Shown piece by piece: positions 1-14,100 of a DNA stretch of 64,000 nt. Position 1 is the first letter of the stretch. Each line of letters starts with the position of its first letter. Both the position numbers and the translations under genes were made by a program. Under the pieces are notes generated by a model. It searched no databases. It was not told the origin of the DNA and saw only the letters and a list, made by a program, of their open reading frames with translations. The DNA comes from Sebastes aleutianus (Eukaryota > Chordata > Actinopteri > Perciformes > Sebastidae): the NCBI GenBank assembly GCA_916700875.1, contig CAKAKS010000034.1, positions 13,102,195 to 13,166,194 of the forward strand. The letters are read 5' to 3'.

Positions 1-245
1 GACCGTTGCTATGGACGCAGTTCTGATCTCCGTACACAGCGAGCAGACTATTTTCTTTTTAGCGGAAGCAATAAAATCATTTTTAAATCAATATTTTGTG
101 TCAAATTACGGATTTCTTTAGTAGGTGGTCATGTAATAAGCAGGATAATGTACAACGATCGGGTCATGATTGTGAAATATGAACCCCTTCAGGGTGAATA
201 AAGACCCCGCTCGCTGTACATTATACCTTACACATATCTAGTTGT
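1..245. repeat. dispersed repeat, copy truncated by window edge
   Basis: The sequence from GACCGTTGCTATGG to CTGTACATTATACC recurs with divergence at 24935-25253. Both share GTTGCTATGG.CGCAGTTCTGAT, GTAATAAG..GGATAATGTAC and a short inverted repeat that pairs GATAATGTAC with GTACATTAT. It is probably a non-autonomous DNA element. Confidence 0.6.
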
Positions 246-1036
246 TTAAGCAATCCTGCAAATCCACAAGAAGGGCTATTTTATGACAATATTGGATTTT
301 TATGCCATTTTTGTACCAAAGTGTTACAGTGCTCTGATTTTTAGAGGTATTTGATTGGTTGGATTAGACAAAAAAAAATGCATTTCGGTTCTGGTTATAT
401 GTCTTTCGGGCCCGCCTCACCATTTGGCGACCAATTGGCACATGACAGAATGTATGTCATGCAGATTCCAGTGATTATGCAGATGCAGAAAGTATAATTT
501 ACGCTTCTGATTGTTCATCCAGAAGCATCGTGAGTGATGACCAGCAAGCAGGTGTTAGAAACACTGTGATAACAAAAAAACGTCTAAAGTCCAAACCAAA
601 ATGATGAGGAGATCCATGCAGTCTATTCACTTCTTAGTACTCAGTAAATCCTTCTTACTGTGTAACATTCTGTCAGGATTACATTGTTTATACAAGAAGA
701 GAGAGAGGAAGAGGACAAAATGAAAGAGAAAGGAGAAACAATAAACACATTTATAAGAAGGAAAGGATGGAAATAGATGGAGCAAAATCTCTCGAGAGGA
801 AAGAGTGATGCGGGGCTGCAGGAGGAAGAGTGCAGAAGGGGGAAATATAGGGCAACATTTGCATTGAAGTACAACAGAAGAGAAAGACGTGCCTGCATGC
901 TAAACGACAGCTTGGCCTATGCCTTTTCTTATCTTCAGCGGCTGCGTGTAGGACCGCATCTCTATGAGGGAGGGGACGAGGAGAAGGGAGAGGGAAAACA
1001 TCATTTCCCTGAAACTTTAAGGGAAGCTGAAGGAGC

Positions 1037-1041
<5 letters not shown>

Positions 1042-1098
<57 letters not shown>
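1042..1098. repeat. (TG)n microsatellite
   Basis: An uninterrupted run of about 28 TG units. It creates spurious Val/Cys and His/Thr reading frames on the two strands. Another pair of TG tracts lies at 1457-1530. Confidence 0.97.
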
Positions 1099-1099
<1 letters not shown>

Positions 1100-1489
1100 C
1101 ACAAGAACTTCCTCACCTCTCTTTGGTCGAAGGTGTTTCAGCTAGATGCTATCTGTCTTAGAGGAAGATATGAGAGAGAGAGAGATAAACTATCCACCAC
1201 CGGCTTACTGATAAGGAGCTTCACAGGCTGAGATCAGAGGCTGCTGCTGCTGCTGCACCTGGTGCTGCTCGACCTGACACACACACACGTACACACACAC
1301 ACTTAAAACCTCTCACTAACTCACTCATTCAGTTACAAACGCGTACACTCACATTTTTCTCATTAGCTGAATGTCTTCACTAAATGGGTGTAATTGGTAG
1401 TTCAGCTGAATAAGTGACATTTTGTAATTAGGATGTAGAACATCATGCGAAGATATCCATCTGTGTGTGTGTGTGTGTTTGACTGATCC

Positions 1490-1528
<39 letters not shown>

Positions 1529-1752
1529 CTTCTGTGTTTCTGCGCACATTGATTAGTGCAGTGTGCCTCTCTCAGTGCTCAGTGTTGCTTGGCAGAGGTT
1601 TATAGCCACCTCACTCTGCATCAGATTCATCCTGACACACACTTCTGCACTGCCTCTCTCTTGTTGGTTGCGTTTGCACATACTTGTCACACCATCTGAC
1701 AGCTCTCTGCTCTCCCTGAATGCACTGGGGTGGCAGGACACAGTGCTCTTGC

Positions 1753-2614
1753 TTAAAGGGATAGTCCGGGTGTTTTGAAGTGGGGTTGTATGAGGTACTT
1801 ATCCATAGTCAGTGTATTACCTACAGTAGATGACGATCGGCACCAGTTTGGAGAAGCAGACAGGAGTTACCGCACGAAACCAAAGCAATGCACTGATGTG
1901 GACGGGGCCGGCAGCAAAATGTATTTTAGCCACCTAAAAAAAATCTGTTTAAGTGTAAGCTATATTTTGAGTGTTTTAACTAGGACTGTCCCGAATACCG
2001 TTTTTTGGGCTTCGAAGCTTCAATGAGAAATATTTGAAGGTATTTGAAGCTACGAGGCGCAACGCAGCGCTGCAGGCTGACATGTTCTTCTGTCTCCATC
2101 TCAGTGCCTTAGACAATGCTGCTGCCGCACTACTGTACACACACACACACCTCTACACACAACAAACAGTGATATCGTCTGAAAATTAATAATAACAATT
2201 CATGTTGAATATTAATAATGAATATTATCATTGCATTATTTCTGATTTAATGGGCTGTTTTTGGATTTATACAGTATTATTACATTAACAAAAGCATTCA
2301 AATACTGATTTGGAGGTTGATTACCATGGCAGCGATCGAAGCTTCGAAGAATTTGGGTCAGCCCTAGTTTTCACAGCTTTACCCTGTCGTCAGAAGCCCT
2401 TTCTGAAGGGGAACTGAAGCTGTTGTCCATCTATGCTCTCACCAAAGCCACCGGAGTCCATAGAAAAAAACTTTAATTTTACCTCGCAGAACACAGGGGT
2501 CGCTGGTCTACCACTGCCCTGATCTGTTAGTTTGTTTGTGCTATTGTGTGACTTTGGTGAATGGATAAGTACGTCATACAACCCCACTTCAAAACACCAG
2601 AACTATCCCTTTAA
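1753..2614. mobile_element. MITE with TTAA ends, interrupted by a second element
   Basis: The left end reads TTAAAGGGATAGTCCGGGTG followed by TTTTGAAGTGGGGTTGTATGA; the right end is its inverse (TCATACAACCCCACTTC...CTATCCCTTTAA). The terminal inverted repeats are about 40 bp and flanked by TTAA. There is no transposase frame. It carries a nested insertion at 1981-2366. Confidence 0.8.
1981..2366. mobile_element. nested hAT-type MITE (386 bp)
   Basis: The ends are TAGGACTGTCCCGAA and TTGGGTCAGCCCTA, an imperfect terminal inverted repeat. They are flanked by an 8-bp direct repeat, GTTTTAAC / GTTTTCAC (7 of 8 match), typical of hAT transposons. It contains the palindromic motif CGAAGCTTCG-like sequence near both ends and no coding capacity. 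Confidence 0.8.
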
Positions 2615-3240
2615 CATGCAGCACTCAGCGACACCAAATTGACAACGGTTGGCCAGGGGCTGCGTCTGGCCCCGGCAGGGTGTTATGTGTCTACAGTCCA
2701 CTCTGTTGATTTATTCTGGTAGTGAGAGGGAGAGTGTTGGTGCACTTTCCTGACCTTCACTCTGACCTTCCTGTGCAAAGGAGGCAAGGCAAAAAAGTGA
2801 AATGCCCTACAGGGATCACTAAAGCATCACTTTAATGTTCATATCTCCTCTCCTGCATCTTTATCCCTTTACCCTCTCTAATCTACTTCAACTTCTTAGA
2901 TCCCACCATTACTCCCACTTATCCCTGGCATTTCTCTCCTCTGTGATCGCCGTGGGCAGTGTAATTGTCATGCCACTGTGGCTGTGGCTTTGATTTTTCC
3001 CCCTTCTTATCATTAGTCACCCCCTTATGTTGCTGATCAAGGAACTGCCGTTGCACTCCCTGATACAAGCACGAGTAAAGAGGAGAATTTTGGGCATCGT
3101 CCCTGTCACTAATAACAAGACTGTACTCACCAAGTTAATTGGTGAGATCTGGAAATGCTGCAGTATCGCCAAAAACAAACCTCCAGGTTAACCAAACCTA
3201 TATGAAAGAGAAAACAAAGGTTAACAGTTAAATTATTACA

Positions 3241-3440
3241 AGGGCTGCAACTAACGATTATTTTCATTATCGATTAATCTGCCAATTATTTTCTAAATTA
3301 ATCAGTTAATCATTTTGGTCTATAAAATGTCAGAAAATAGTGAAAAATGTCCATCCTAGTTTCTCAAATTCAATGTGAGGTCTTTAAATGTCTTGTTATG
3401 TCAGTCAAAAACCCAAATATATTCAGAAAACTAAAGATAC
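3241..3440. mobile_element. fragment of the AGGGCTGCAACTAACGATTA MITE family
   Basis: Starts with AGGGCTGCAACTAACGATTA and continues with TTTTCATTATCGATTAATCTG, a sequence very common in percomorph genomes. At least four more degenerate copies occur in this window (7119-7414, 10029-10270, 11085-11290, 30730-30960). Confidence 0.75.
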
Positions 3441-4974
3441 CCCATGCACAGCGGTGCTTCTATTCTCTCCAGTAATGCTTCTCTCCTGGGTGCAGACACT
3501 ATTATTTATTATAACTACATTAAAAACAAGAGGTTGGTACCAATAGATTCCTTTGGTTTTCTAGTTTCATATGATGCCAGCATATTCACTCTAACTTAAA
3601 AACTGAGCCTGTTACAACCTCCGAAAGATCAGTTGTGTTAATGTGTTAAAGAAATTACCAGTTTTTCCTAAATCTTCTCAGGTTACTCTCCCGGGACACC
3701 TCGCTCACGCCTTTGTTTTTCCTCACAGAAGTCACACTTTGTGTTTTTATGCGTTGTCTCTCTCGCTTTCTCCATCACCACTCCTCACACTTTATTTGCA
3801 TGTGCCCATGTTAGTTTTATCACCTCTCCCTCCGCTCTTCAATTCCCCTCCTCTTCTCGCGGTCTGTATTTCTTGTGAATGTTTCCTATATGTCGTCGCC
3901 TGCTCTTTGTTTCAACGCTAGTGCCTCTTCACTCTGTCTCTGTCTGTCCCCCGTTTCCATCACCCTGCCTCTGTTGTGTCTGTGCGGTTTTATTATCTTC
4001 CTCTTGCATTCTCCTCTCTCTCTCTCTCAGAGTGTTACTTACCAAACGTTGGCTCACTGATAGTGTTTGTTAGTAATGATACTTCGGTGCCTCAGGTGGC
4101 TGGCCCTTCACTGGTGTGTGGAAGTAATTACCCAGCTATAGAAGATCAGATTGGGGTAGTTTGTCCTTTGTACAATAAACTGGCTTTATTTGTCTCATTT
4201 TATTAAGAAAAACATTCAACGAGTGTCTCGTTAACTCAGTCGTTCTATTTGTTTGCTTTAAGAGGTCGACGTACTGCGCTGGGTTATAGTTCAGCATTTA
4301 ATTCTACGGTGTTATTTAGTTGTGTGTGTGGTATAAGTCCAATACTTTTTCTACATGCCATATGACTTTTTCAGTCTTCCTCCGGGCAGCAGTAAAATGT
4401 ATCCATTTGTCATTCCCTCATGTATAATTCAGACGACGCTCTGAATTTCTTTCCAAGACTTGCTGTTTTCCAACTTGGCCCGACCAGATTGAGGGTTAGC
4501 ATAAGTGTGGTTGTGTTTTCTCTCTTCCCCCTCAGCCATTTCTCCAACCTGTTTTTCTCAAAGCTTCAGCTGTACAGCATCAAGTTATTCTTTTGCCCTC
4601 CGAAAATGTCAGCTGTTCCTGTATGAGAGAAGGGCAATTATCCCCACAGCCTCGACCTTAGCCTAGCTCAGCGTAGTTTAATTTAGCTGTCATGTGTGGG
4701 TTTGAAATTAGCCAATTAGGACAACAATGTAACGTCAGCTCAAGGGAGGATGATTAGCGGGTTCTTGTAGGTTTAGTGCCCCGTGATGTGGATGAGTGAT
4801 GTCGACGTCAATTTTGATGACGATGATAACGGCAAGATGGAGCCAAATGAAGCTCATTGTGTTCATCCGAGACATGAGACGTGTAGGCAATCACATACTT
4901 CTTAAAGAATCTGATTTAATAACTATAATTCTCTCTCTTGTCTTTATTCTCCATCCTCCCTTTCCTCCCTGTAG

Positions 4975-5128
4975 TGTCTCTTCAGGACATCACCATGAGG
5001 AAGGCTTTCAGGAGCTCCACCATCCAGGACCAGCAGCTGTTCGACCGCAAGTCGATGCCCGTCCCGCTGCAGGAGACCTACCAGACATGCGAGCAGCCGC
5101 CACCCCTCAACATCCTGTCGCCCTACAG
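4975..5128 (+). CDS. wasf1: wasf1 coding exon: end of WAVE homology domain
   Basis: The acceptor is a pyrimidine tract ending CCCTGTAG and the donor is ACAG|GTCTGA. The exon begins with the last two bases of a Val codon and ends with two bases of an Arg codon. It encodes SLQDITMRKAFRSSTIQDQQ and then a segment ending PPPLNILSPY, near-identical to vertebrate WAVE1. This part belongs to the domain that holds WAVE in the inactive pentameric regulatory complex. Confidence 0.95.
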
Positions 5129-8106
5129 GTCTGAATATAATCCAAACGGTTTCACTAACTTTACCAAAAGTGTTCTGTGGTTTTCTGATGTTTTTTTAGA
5201 AAAGTGAAATCACATTTTGCAGGTGAAATGACGGTACTACTAATAGAGGAGATTGAGGAGCGCCATTGTTCCATGGCAGCCAAAAACCTGACATTACCCA
5301 CAACTGGAATGTTTAATTGCAGAACTTTTTCTGAGCCCAGCATGGCACTTTAACAGTATCAACCTTTCATATATTTGTCCATTTCCACTCTTGGGAGGAA
5401 AAATGAATTTGTATTTCATTGATAGGCATAAAGAAAGACAGGTTGCACCCCACTGTGTTAACACAAAAGCACCCAAATGGCCTTGAATCTTGGCTATTAT
5501 TTGGCCCACTCTCATACTTCTGCCTGCCATTATAAAAGTGTTTTTTTAACAGTAATGTTCACAGTGACGCACCGCACAGAGAATAGACCTGAGCATGGAT
5601 ATCTGTAGCCTCAAACGGATTCAAAGTTTTTATATGTATTAACCCCTTACCATTCCACTCTGTTTTTTTTAAGAGGGGTAGAGGTTAAAAAGATTAAAAA
5701 GTCAACAGTAGATGTCACATAGAAGTGGTGTACATCATCTGAAAGCTGGGAACGTGAAGATTAATTAGAGGTGCAGCTCAGCACTGTGTGTCAAGTTCTT
5801 CTAGTCATTAATAAGAAATAGAAAATAATTAATTAGTATAAATTGTGAAAGTGTATAAGAGCGTAGAACATGATGATATAAGTTTGCGATGGTCATCCCC
5901 ATGCTCTATTATGTCTCATAAATTATTGCAGCAATTTTGGTGTTGATACCATTTGTTCCACAGATTTGGTGCTAAATTTAACCATATTTTACCACTCAAG
6001 AATAGATGAAAATGATCAGTAATCCCTCCAAAATACCACATTAAGACACCAAGGCCTTGAGGAACACCATAGGAAAAAGCCATGCTGTGATTTAGTATAA
6101 AAAACTTTAGACATTTGGAGATTTCTGCAAGAATTGCACTTTTCTGCGATTGGATGGCGAGCGCTTCTGTTCAGAAATCCCCTTATTGTCAATCAACCTA
6201 GGAAAGCCATCCATCCTCTGAATGCTCTATGTCTCTAGTTTGTGGTTGTAAAGTTTCATGAGGCTGTGATTATCCTAAAGGTCACGAAAGGTCATTTTAT
6301 ACAGTGAGGTCACGTGTCAAAAATGGTCTCACTACAATGAAATGGCTACTATGGGGACTAACATCATCACACATGAATACAGTTGGAGTTTTAAAGGGTT
6401 AAAAGACGTGCTTGTGCACCTTGGTTGGAAGTTGGTCGGTATATTATTATTATTGGCAGGCTTGTGACTCTTTCACACCAGACATCTCTCTTGGCTCTTG
6501 AGCCGGGCGAGCAGAGCGATAGAGAGAGTCATCTGAAGATGAATAATCCATAAAAAGCTCTGCTGGCCAGCGCTCTCGCCTTTATTCCTTGGCCTTCTCA
6601 CCCCGCTGCTTTCTCACTTCTTCTTTTTTATTTTACCCTTTCACTCCATTTTCTCTCCTCCAGCATCTTACGTGACCCATCTCTGAGTAATACTGTCACT
6701 CTGACCGAGCTGGTTGGAGAAGGTTACAGGGCAAAATCTTTTTATTTTGAGTGTGTATAGACACGTACACACATGCACTGTAGCGAGACAGGTGTAGGCC
6801 GTGGTATTTAAATCTGCCGTGGGTGTGTTTTTAACGTCTGGGCCTTGACATGGCCAAGAGGGAGGCAGGTGTGGGCGTCTGCCTTGCTGACGTTATTTAC
6901 CACCAGCACTTTAAATGTCTTGTTTGGTGCTTGCTGAAGGCTACACGTCAGTTGTTATTCAGACAAGGATTAATGGTTGAACTAAACATACAAAATATGT
7001 ACTATGTATCCTTAAAGTCAGTTCCCAGGCTGGCTGGAATGACTCTCACCTCTCCTTGAATAACAACTGATGGTCCAGTCCAGGTCCATTATCTATTATA
7101 GAGGACTATAGAGGACTTTCATTATCAATTATCCCAACGATTATTTTCTTGAGTAATCAGTTAATCATTTTGCCTATAAAATGTCACAAGTTCTAGTGAT
7201 GCCTTCACAACGTATTGATTTTTTGGGGATGAAATATCCGTATTCATTTAATTATCTTATAAAACAAATAAAAGCAGGAAATCGTCACATTTCAGAAGCA
7301 AGAACCGGCTACTTATGCATTCTTGCTTGAAATATGATTCAAACAATCAATCAGTTATTAAATTTATTGCTGATTCATTTTGTCACTTGATTAATCAACT
7401 AATTGTTTCAGCTCTATTTGATGTTAAATGGGACACAGTTGGATAAGAGCCTGCAAGCACAGCAAAAACCTCCTCTCCTCTACTCTCCTCTCCTCTCTCC
7501 TCTCCTCTCCTCTCCTCTCCTCTTGGATAAGAGCCTGCAAGCACAGCAAAAACCTCCTCTCCTCTACTCTCCTCTCCTGTCCTCATTTTGTTCTCCTCTC
7601 CTCTCCTCTTCTCTTCTCTTCTCTTCTCTTCTCTTCTCTTCTCTTCTCTTCTCTTCTCTCCTCTCCCCTCCCCTCCTCTCCTCTCCTCTCCTTTCATCTC
7701 CTCTCCTCTTCTTTTATCTCCTCTCCTTTCATCTCCTCCTCTCCTCTCCTCTCCTCTCCTCTTCTCTTCTCTTCTCTTCTCTTCTCTTCTCTTCTCTTCT
7801 CTCCTCTCCTCTCCTCTCCTCTCCTCTCCTCTCCTTTCATCTCCTCTCCTCTTCTCTCCTTTCCTTTCATCTCCTCTCCTCTCCTCTCCTCTCCTCTCCT
7901 CTCCTCTCACCAGGAGTCTCCCTGGGACACCTCCCCAGGCTGTTATTTCTCAGATCCCCTCTGAACTCAGCTGCTCTGCTCTCTCTCTCTCTCTCCGTCT
8001 ATCACTCATACACACAAACACACTCCTCAAATATACTGCGAAAGAATACCATGCATAATGATTTACACAAACACTCAAATATTACCCGCAGTGCACGCAC
8101 ACTACT

Positions 8107-8148
<42 letters not shown>

Positions 8149-11100
8149 CCCTTTCCTTATCCTATTGTTGAATTTTATTTCTTTCCCTTTGTTGTGTTGC
8201 ATGTCATTAAACTTTCCACTCTTGGCTTTTGAAGCTTTTTCCTTTTCATGTTCTGTTTTCTTGCTCTTATCGGTGTCATCATCAAATAATTGCCTCCCAA
8301 AGCGTGGCCGGCATTGGGTGAAGGCAGCTGAGTTCAAGTTAGGACCTCTGAATGGTTACGATACACCCCCCCAATATTTCTTTGTATTCATTTTTAGCTT
8401 CAAAGAAAAACATTTAATGTGCCCTTCAGTCCTGTACAGAAATACTTGTGACAGACAGTCAGAAGAGATGGAGTTACTATGTTGATTTGCACTACTGTTA
8501 CGGAGTTACTGAGTAAATCTGTGCTAGTTTGCAGGAAATAACAATAAAGAGAGAGGTGATTTAGATCAATATTGGTACTTTGCTCTGTGCAGGAGAACAC
8601 CTGGTGGTATTGATGTTAATTAGGTCACATGCTGACAGACAGAAATAGCTCCGCTCACTTTCTATTGGGGGTTTTCACCAAAAGAAATTTCCCAGAGGAC
8701 CAAGAACCTTTTGAGGAACTTAGAACAATACATGCACTTTGACCGGAAGACACAGAAACTACATTTAGCTCTTATATATATATATATATATATATATACT
8801 GTATATATGTGTATACTGTTTATATACATGTATATAGATGGTAGACAGCATAGTATTGCGATATTTTGCGCGGAAATATTGTATCAATACACGGCTGTCA
8901 AGTATCGATCTTTTATCATATAAACTAGTAACTTCTTACTTGTAATAGCGGGCTCAGTCTTAAAGGTACAGAGAATGAAACTAGAAAGGTATCAAGAGGT
9001 ACCAAACATGTAATGTTTGCTAAACATGTGAATGCTAAATAAAGCTCAGAAATTTTGGCGGGGAAAAACTGGCATGGCCATTTTCAAAGTCGTCCCTTGA
9101 CCTCTGACCTCAAGATATGTGAACGAAAACTCTGAGATGAACAGAGTGAAAACTTATTAGGGAAAACAGATGTTGACAAACTGCATAATTTGCAGTTGAG
9201 AAAAGGTAATAAATTGCAATATATCTTATTGCAATATTCAGCATATTGCAAATTCCCACCCCTAATAGATGGATAGTTTCGGTTTGAAGAACTATTGTGT
9301 GAGTTTGCGAGGCTGAATGTTGATGATCTGTCAAACCAATCATATACGGCTTCATTCACAACATAAGAAACAAGAATTGAAATTTGAAATTGAAGGAGGT
9401 AATTGAGGATGTTCCCAAGGCTGTAGTCCAGTTCCACATACCTCACAAACGGATCAGTTATGAATAATATACATGGAAGAAAATACATTTGGAAACCACC
9501 AAGACAGAAGAGAAAGACATCAGCAGGGCAATTTGCGAGGCTTATCCCTCGTATTGATATGAAATGACATTTCCGGACAGCAGCTGTGGGCGTCTGTGTG
9601 TGTGATCATTTCCTTGTCAAGAAGGACCTTTTGATGTGATAACTACCTGCGTCTGTCAGAAGTCTTTTCCCGTTTCCATCCCTATCATCATGGCACCGTT
9701 CTCCCCAGTGACCGCCAACCACAAAGGCTTCTGTAATGCGAGTGAAGAAGAGAGAGAGCGGAGCAGAGTTGAGAGGGAATGAATGATAACGAAGGACATT
9801 AGCTATTATTCATGGCGAATGGTAAACCAATGTGATTTCTTGAAGGAAAGCAGACGGGCAAGGGCAGGACACAGCAAAAGAAAAAATCTTATTTTCAAAC
9901 ATTTCAATCACTCTCAATTCTTCATGGTTGTCCAAATTCTGTAGCGCCTGCCTCCTGCATGTTAAGAAGAAAAAGACCCATTTGTAGCAGTATCATTTTG
10001 TTCCCCACTCCCTTTGTCAGCCTCTATGTAGAGCTGAAACCATTAGTTGGTTAATTGATTAGTCCATCAACAGAAAATTACTCAGAAAGTATTATGACAA
10101 TTAAATAATTGTTTGAGTAATTTTTCAAGCAAAAATGCCAAATATTCTCTTGCTCTAGTTTCTCAAATGTAAGAATTTATCAGTATAAATATTAGTATAA
10201 AGGGAATAATTTGAAGTTTTGGACTGTCGGTGGAAGAAAACAAGACATTTGAAGAAGTCACCTTGAATTTTCAGCCGATTAGACTGTTGTCAGGCTATTA
10301 AATAGGTGTTATAAGTTGCTATAAGCCCCATAGATGTGGGTCAGTAGGGGCCTACTACACCCATTAGTAGGTTTTATCATCTATTCACATGGTAGATCAA
10401 CAAAAGAAGGTGTAAAAGGACATGACAGCGACCTCTAGCGACCATAGTAATTATGACAGGAGCAGAAGCGGAAGTCAGGCACTGTAGTAGAGACAGTGTG
10501 AAAAGGGTAGAGGTTGAGGACTATGGATGGGACACAAAACAGGAGCAGACTGGAGTTTGCATCCCGTATGAAACCAACAATGTGTAGTTGTCTTTGTGTT
10601 CGTAGTTATTTTAACCCAAAACACTGTTTTTCCCCAACTAAGTTTTTTTTTTTGCCTAAACCTAAAGAAGTGAAGTTGTAGTTTTGTTGCCTAAACCTAA
10701 AAAAGTTATAGTTTTATTGTCCAAATCTAACTGTTGTTGTTGTTTTTTTTGCCTAAACCTAGAGAAGTTGTAGTTTTAGTTTTGTTGCCTAAACCAAAAA
10801 AAGTTGTAGTTTTGTTGCCTAAACCTAAAGAAGCCTTTTTGTTTGTGTTCAAAACGTGACGTTTCATTCAGTTTTACAACATGTTAGAACGCGTTGGGTC
10901 TCATTCCTGTAGCATACTAATTGGTCAAACATATCCGCAGGCGGAAATCCACTGATATCGAGGTCCTTATGATATTTGTTCCACAGGGGTGTGCAAGCAT
11001 TCGTAAGAACCACAAAATCTTAGTTTTTAAAAAATTTCAGTGTGAATTTTTCTTTTAAAATGTGTCTCATCCCGGCCTGCTGCTTACGATTATTTTCATT

Positions 11101-14100
11101 ATCGATTAATGTGCCGATTATTTTCTTGATTATTTGATTAAACCGTCTTGTCTATAACTATTCAGAAAATGCCCGTTGTAACGTCTTGTTTTGTCCAACT
11201 AACAGATATTCAGTTTATCATGTATGACAAAGAAAAACAGCAAATATTCACATTTGAAACCTGAGACCATTTTTTAAATTTTTGCTTAAAAAATTATTAT
11301 CATAATTCAGCTTCTTAAAAAGAAAGGTTACTACTTCACCAGCTTGCCAACCAAAATGTAACACTATTTCTTGGTTTCCTTTGTCCGTCTGCAGGGACGA
11401 TGGGAAGGAGGGTCTGAAGTTCTACACCAATCCGTCCTACTTCTTTGACCTGTGGAGAGAGAAGATGCTGCAGGACACAGAGGACAAGAGGAAGGAGAGG
11501 CGGAAACAGAAGGTATGTCGGAACAATCACAAGCACATGGTGCACAGTACATTTTACTCTTTCTTCCTGCAACAATTCAGGACCATGCTGCAATAGATGG
11601 AGGTGTTTGTGACAAGGCCGTGAGCACATGAAGTTAGCGAGTAGGAAGACGTGGCGCTTCCTTTAGTCTCCACAGATACACGCCGATGCTTGAATAAACG
11701 GATTCACTGATAGATTCACAGGCCTGGCTTCATACACCGTGTAGCATTAATTAGCCACCACTCCTAGATTAATCAACTCTTCCTCCAGTCGACCCTCTTA
11801 GTTATTACTTGTGTAATGATTACACCTAATTAATGGGAGCATCTGCTGCTCACTTGCCCCCGCACTGTGTGCCATCTCTCTGGCTCCACACACACACACA
11901 TGTAAGCTCATGCATGTAGAAGCCGATGTTGGATTTTTATGCACACAGACACACACAAATTGAATAAAAGAAAAAAGCCCCTCTCCAACATCCAATGCAG
12001 AGCTTTGACCCCCTCCTCTAAACAGAGGGGTTTCCCACCCTCAGCATCAGGAGCTCTAATCAGCACCAGCTTGCATTTCTCTGCGTGGGAAGCAGGGCGT
12101 GCTCCACATCTCCCACCCTCACAGTCAATCAAAGCTTATTACAGTCATTCAATGAGGAACAAGGAGAGTGATTTTCCACTCTGAGGGTTCATGTGAATGA
12201 AGGGGTTATAATCTGTTGGTTATGAGGTTTTTAATGATTGTGGGAACGGGCGTAGAGAAGACAGAGGGCGAGTTTCCGCCAAGAATTAGCTGGGACTCAG
12301 GATGTAAAATTAAGGATATTTACTTGTTTATGATAGCGTAATAAACATATGTGGATTTTGGAAACGTAAGCTCATTTGCAACAGCAGACAGACCTGATTT
12401 ACTTCAGAGAGTTAAGGTAGATATGACCGCTTGTAGCCGCAGCTCATTCCAGTGATTTCGTTCTAATTAAAGCCCCGGGTGGGCTCAGCTTGTAAAGCCA
12501 TGTTCATTTCCCTCTTCACCACACTGGCAGTTAGACAGACCCCATGGAAAGGCCTAGAGGACGTTCACAGGGAGAGCAGGATGGATTAGAGGAATTACGC
12601 ACACATATTTGTTGGTTTGTGTAACCATCGTGGAGGATAAACGGCCTGAATGAGGATCAGGGCAAATACAGTGTGGAGAGGATATGTGTGTGTTTATGGA
12701 AAGCAGCCATTGAAAGAGTGAGGGATGGAAAATACACACATACTCACATGGGTGAAATTTAGTGTGTAGATCATCGATAGATTAAGGAGTCTTTTTTTTA
12801 CTGAGGAGAGAGTGTATGCAAAGCGCTCTGCATCTTTTTTCAGAACGTTACACCTTTTTTGTGCAGCTGCTCCGAGCTAACCTCGCACGGCAGCTGGATT
12901 CTCGCAATGTCATGCAAGAATCGTGGGATCACATATCAAACGAAAATCCATCTTGTCAGGCTTCAAGTAATGCGTTTGTGTCCGGCAAGCCAGCATCCTG
13001 TGAGGAGCTGCTGGCAGCTACGAGCGTGGTTCAAGTGTGTGTGTGAGATTATGTGAAAATCTCTGAACTTTTCAGAAAGGCGGTGGTCACTGATGCTCTT
13101 TTTCAGGCAACCAATCATATTTTAGATGGGGCAGGACCTGGTAAACAAGAAAATAGAGGGGAAAGCTTGTTCTGGCCGTGTCTGTAGATGGATAGTAGCC
13201 CAAGTAGATAATAAAAAGCAAAGGGGCGATACTAGTCCTTCATACAACGGCGGTTAGAGTGGTGATATATTGTCAAGATTGTGTTGTCATAGAAACAAAG
13301 CCCACGTGCAGCGCTGGGATGAAGTGCTCCCCAGCACCCTGCCAGAGAGAAAAATGCTATATGGACACACGCCCTTAGAATTCATCACTTAGCTCATTGA
13401 GTGGTTCTGCCACATCATCTCACTGAGCCTCTCTGTTACGGTGTTCATGAAGTGTGTTTGTTGCGATAAACTATGTATACTCTTTGTACTCCACCTTATT
13501 ATATCACCTACAGATACCATCTATATCATTCTCTGCTTCTAAACTCCCAAACTGCCCAGACAAATGCTTCCACAGATCTAAATAGACCATGATCTAACCA
13601 TGCAGCTGCATTGTCGAGGACCTGGTGGGCCGTGCCACCTGTCAGTCGGCGCGACGCTATCTGAGATTGGCTGCCAGCACACTTTGTTCTGTGACAGACA
13701 ATGTTCCAGCTCTGCCTCTCTGTCCCTACTCCCTATTGTCTGCCTTCACTCTTTCTCTCCAGCTCATCCTACTTTTTCCCCCCTGCAACTTTACAGTATA
13801 TTATAAGTTATATCTGGGCATTTGGCAATATTAGTTTCAACATTTTAAATATGCGTGTATAATGCAGAAAGGGTACCACAATCGATATTGGTTAAAGTAC
13901 ACAACACCAAGGGATTTTAAGAATGGCAAATAAAGAAAAAGCACAATAACCCAATAGAGAAACCCTCCACCCATGAAAATGATAATAACTATGAAAGACA
14001 GAGATTTAAAAAAAAGTAAATGAATAAATTAAATCATATAAATCTAAATAAAATAAAAATACTAAATAAGTATCTTAAAATAAGTAAATAAAAAGAGAAA

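Larger units (their letters stand above)
5129..11394 (+). other. wasf1: wasf1 intron (6.3 kb)
   Basis: The intron is bounded by GT at 5129 and AG at 11394. It holds the TCCTC pyrimidine satellite, TC and TA microsatellites and three degenerate copies of the CTGCAACTAACGATTA transposon family. Part of a second transposon family lies at 10278-10895. I see no additional coding exon. Confidence 0.85.

Noticed and set aside
1..4974. Search for upstream wasf1 coding exons
   Set aside because: No segment encoding the expected SLSKYAEDIFGELF- or VNSLQERVDRL-like sequence was found; these exons must be outside the window.
4796..5207. Alternative frames over the first wasf1 exon
   Set aside because: The frame at 4938-5207 contains the exon but reads into intron on both sides; the other frame has no homology to anything I recognise.
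7403..8485. 360-codon open frame
   Set aside because: It is a translation of the CTCCT satellite into Leu/Ser repeats; all three forward frames are similarly open and no splice or coding signal is present.
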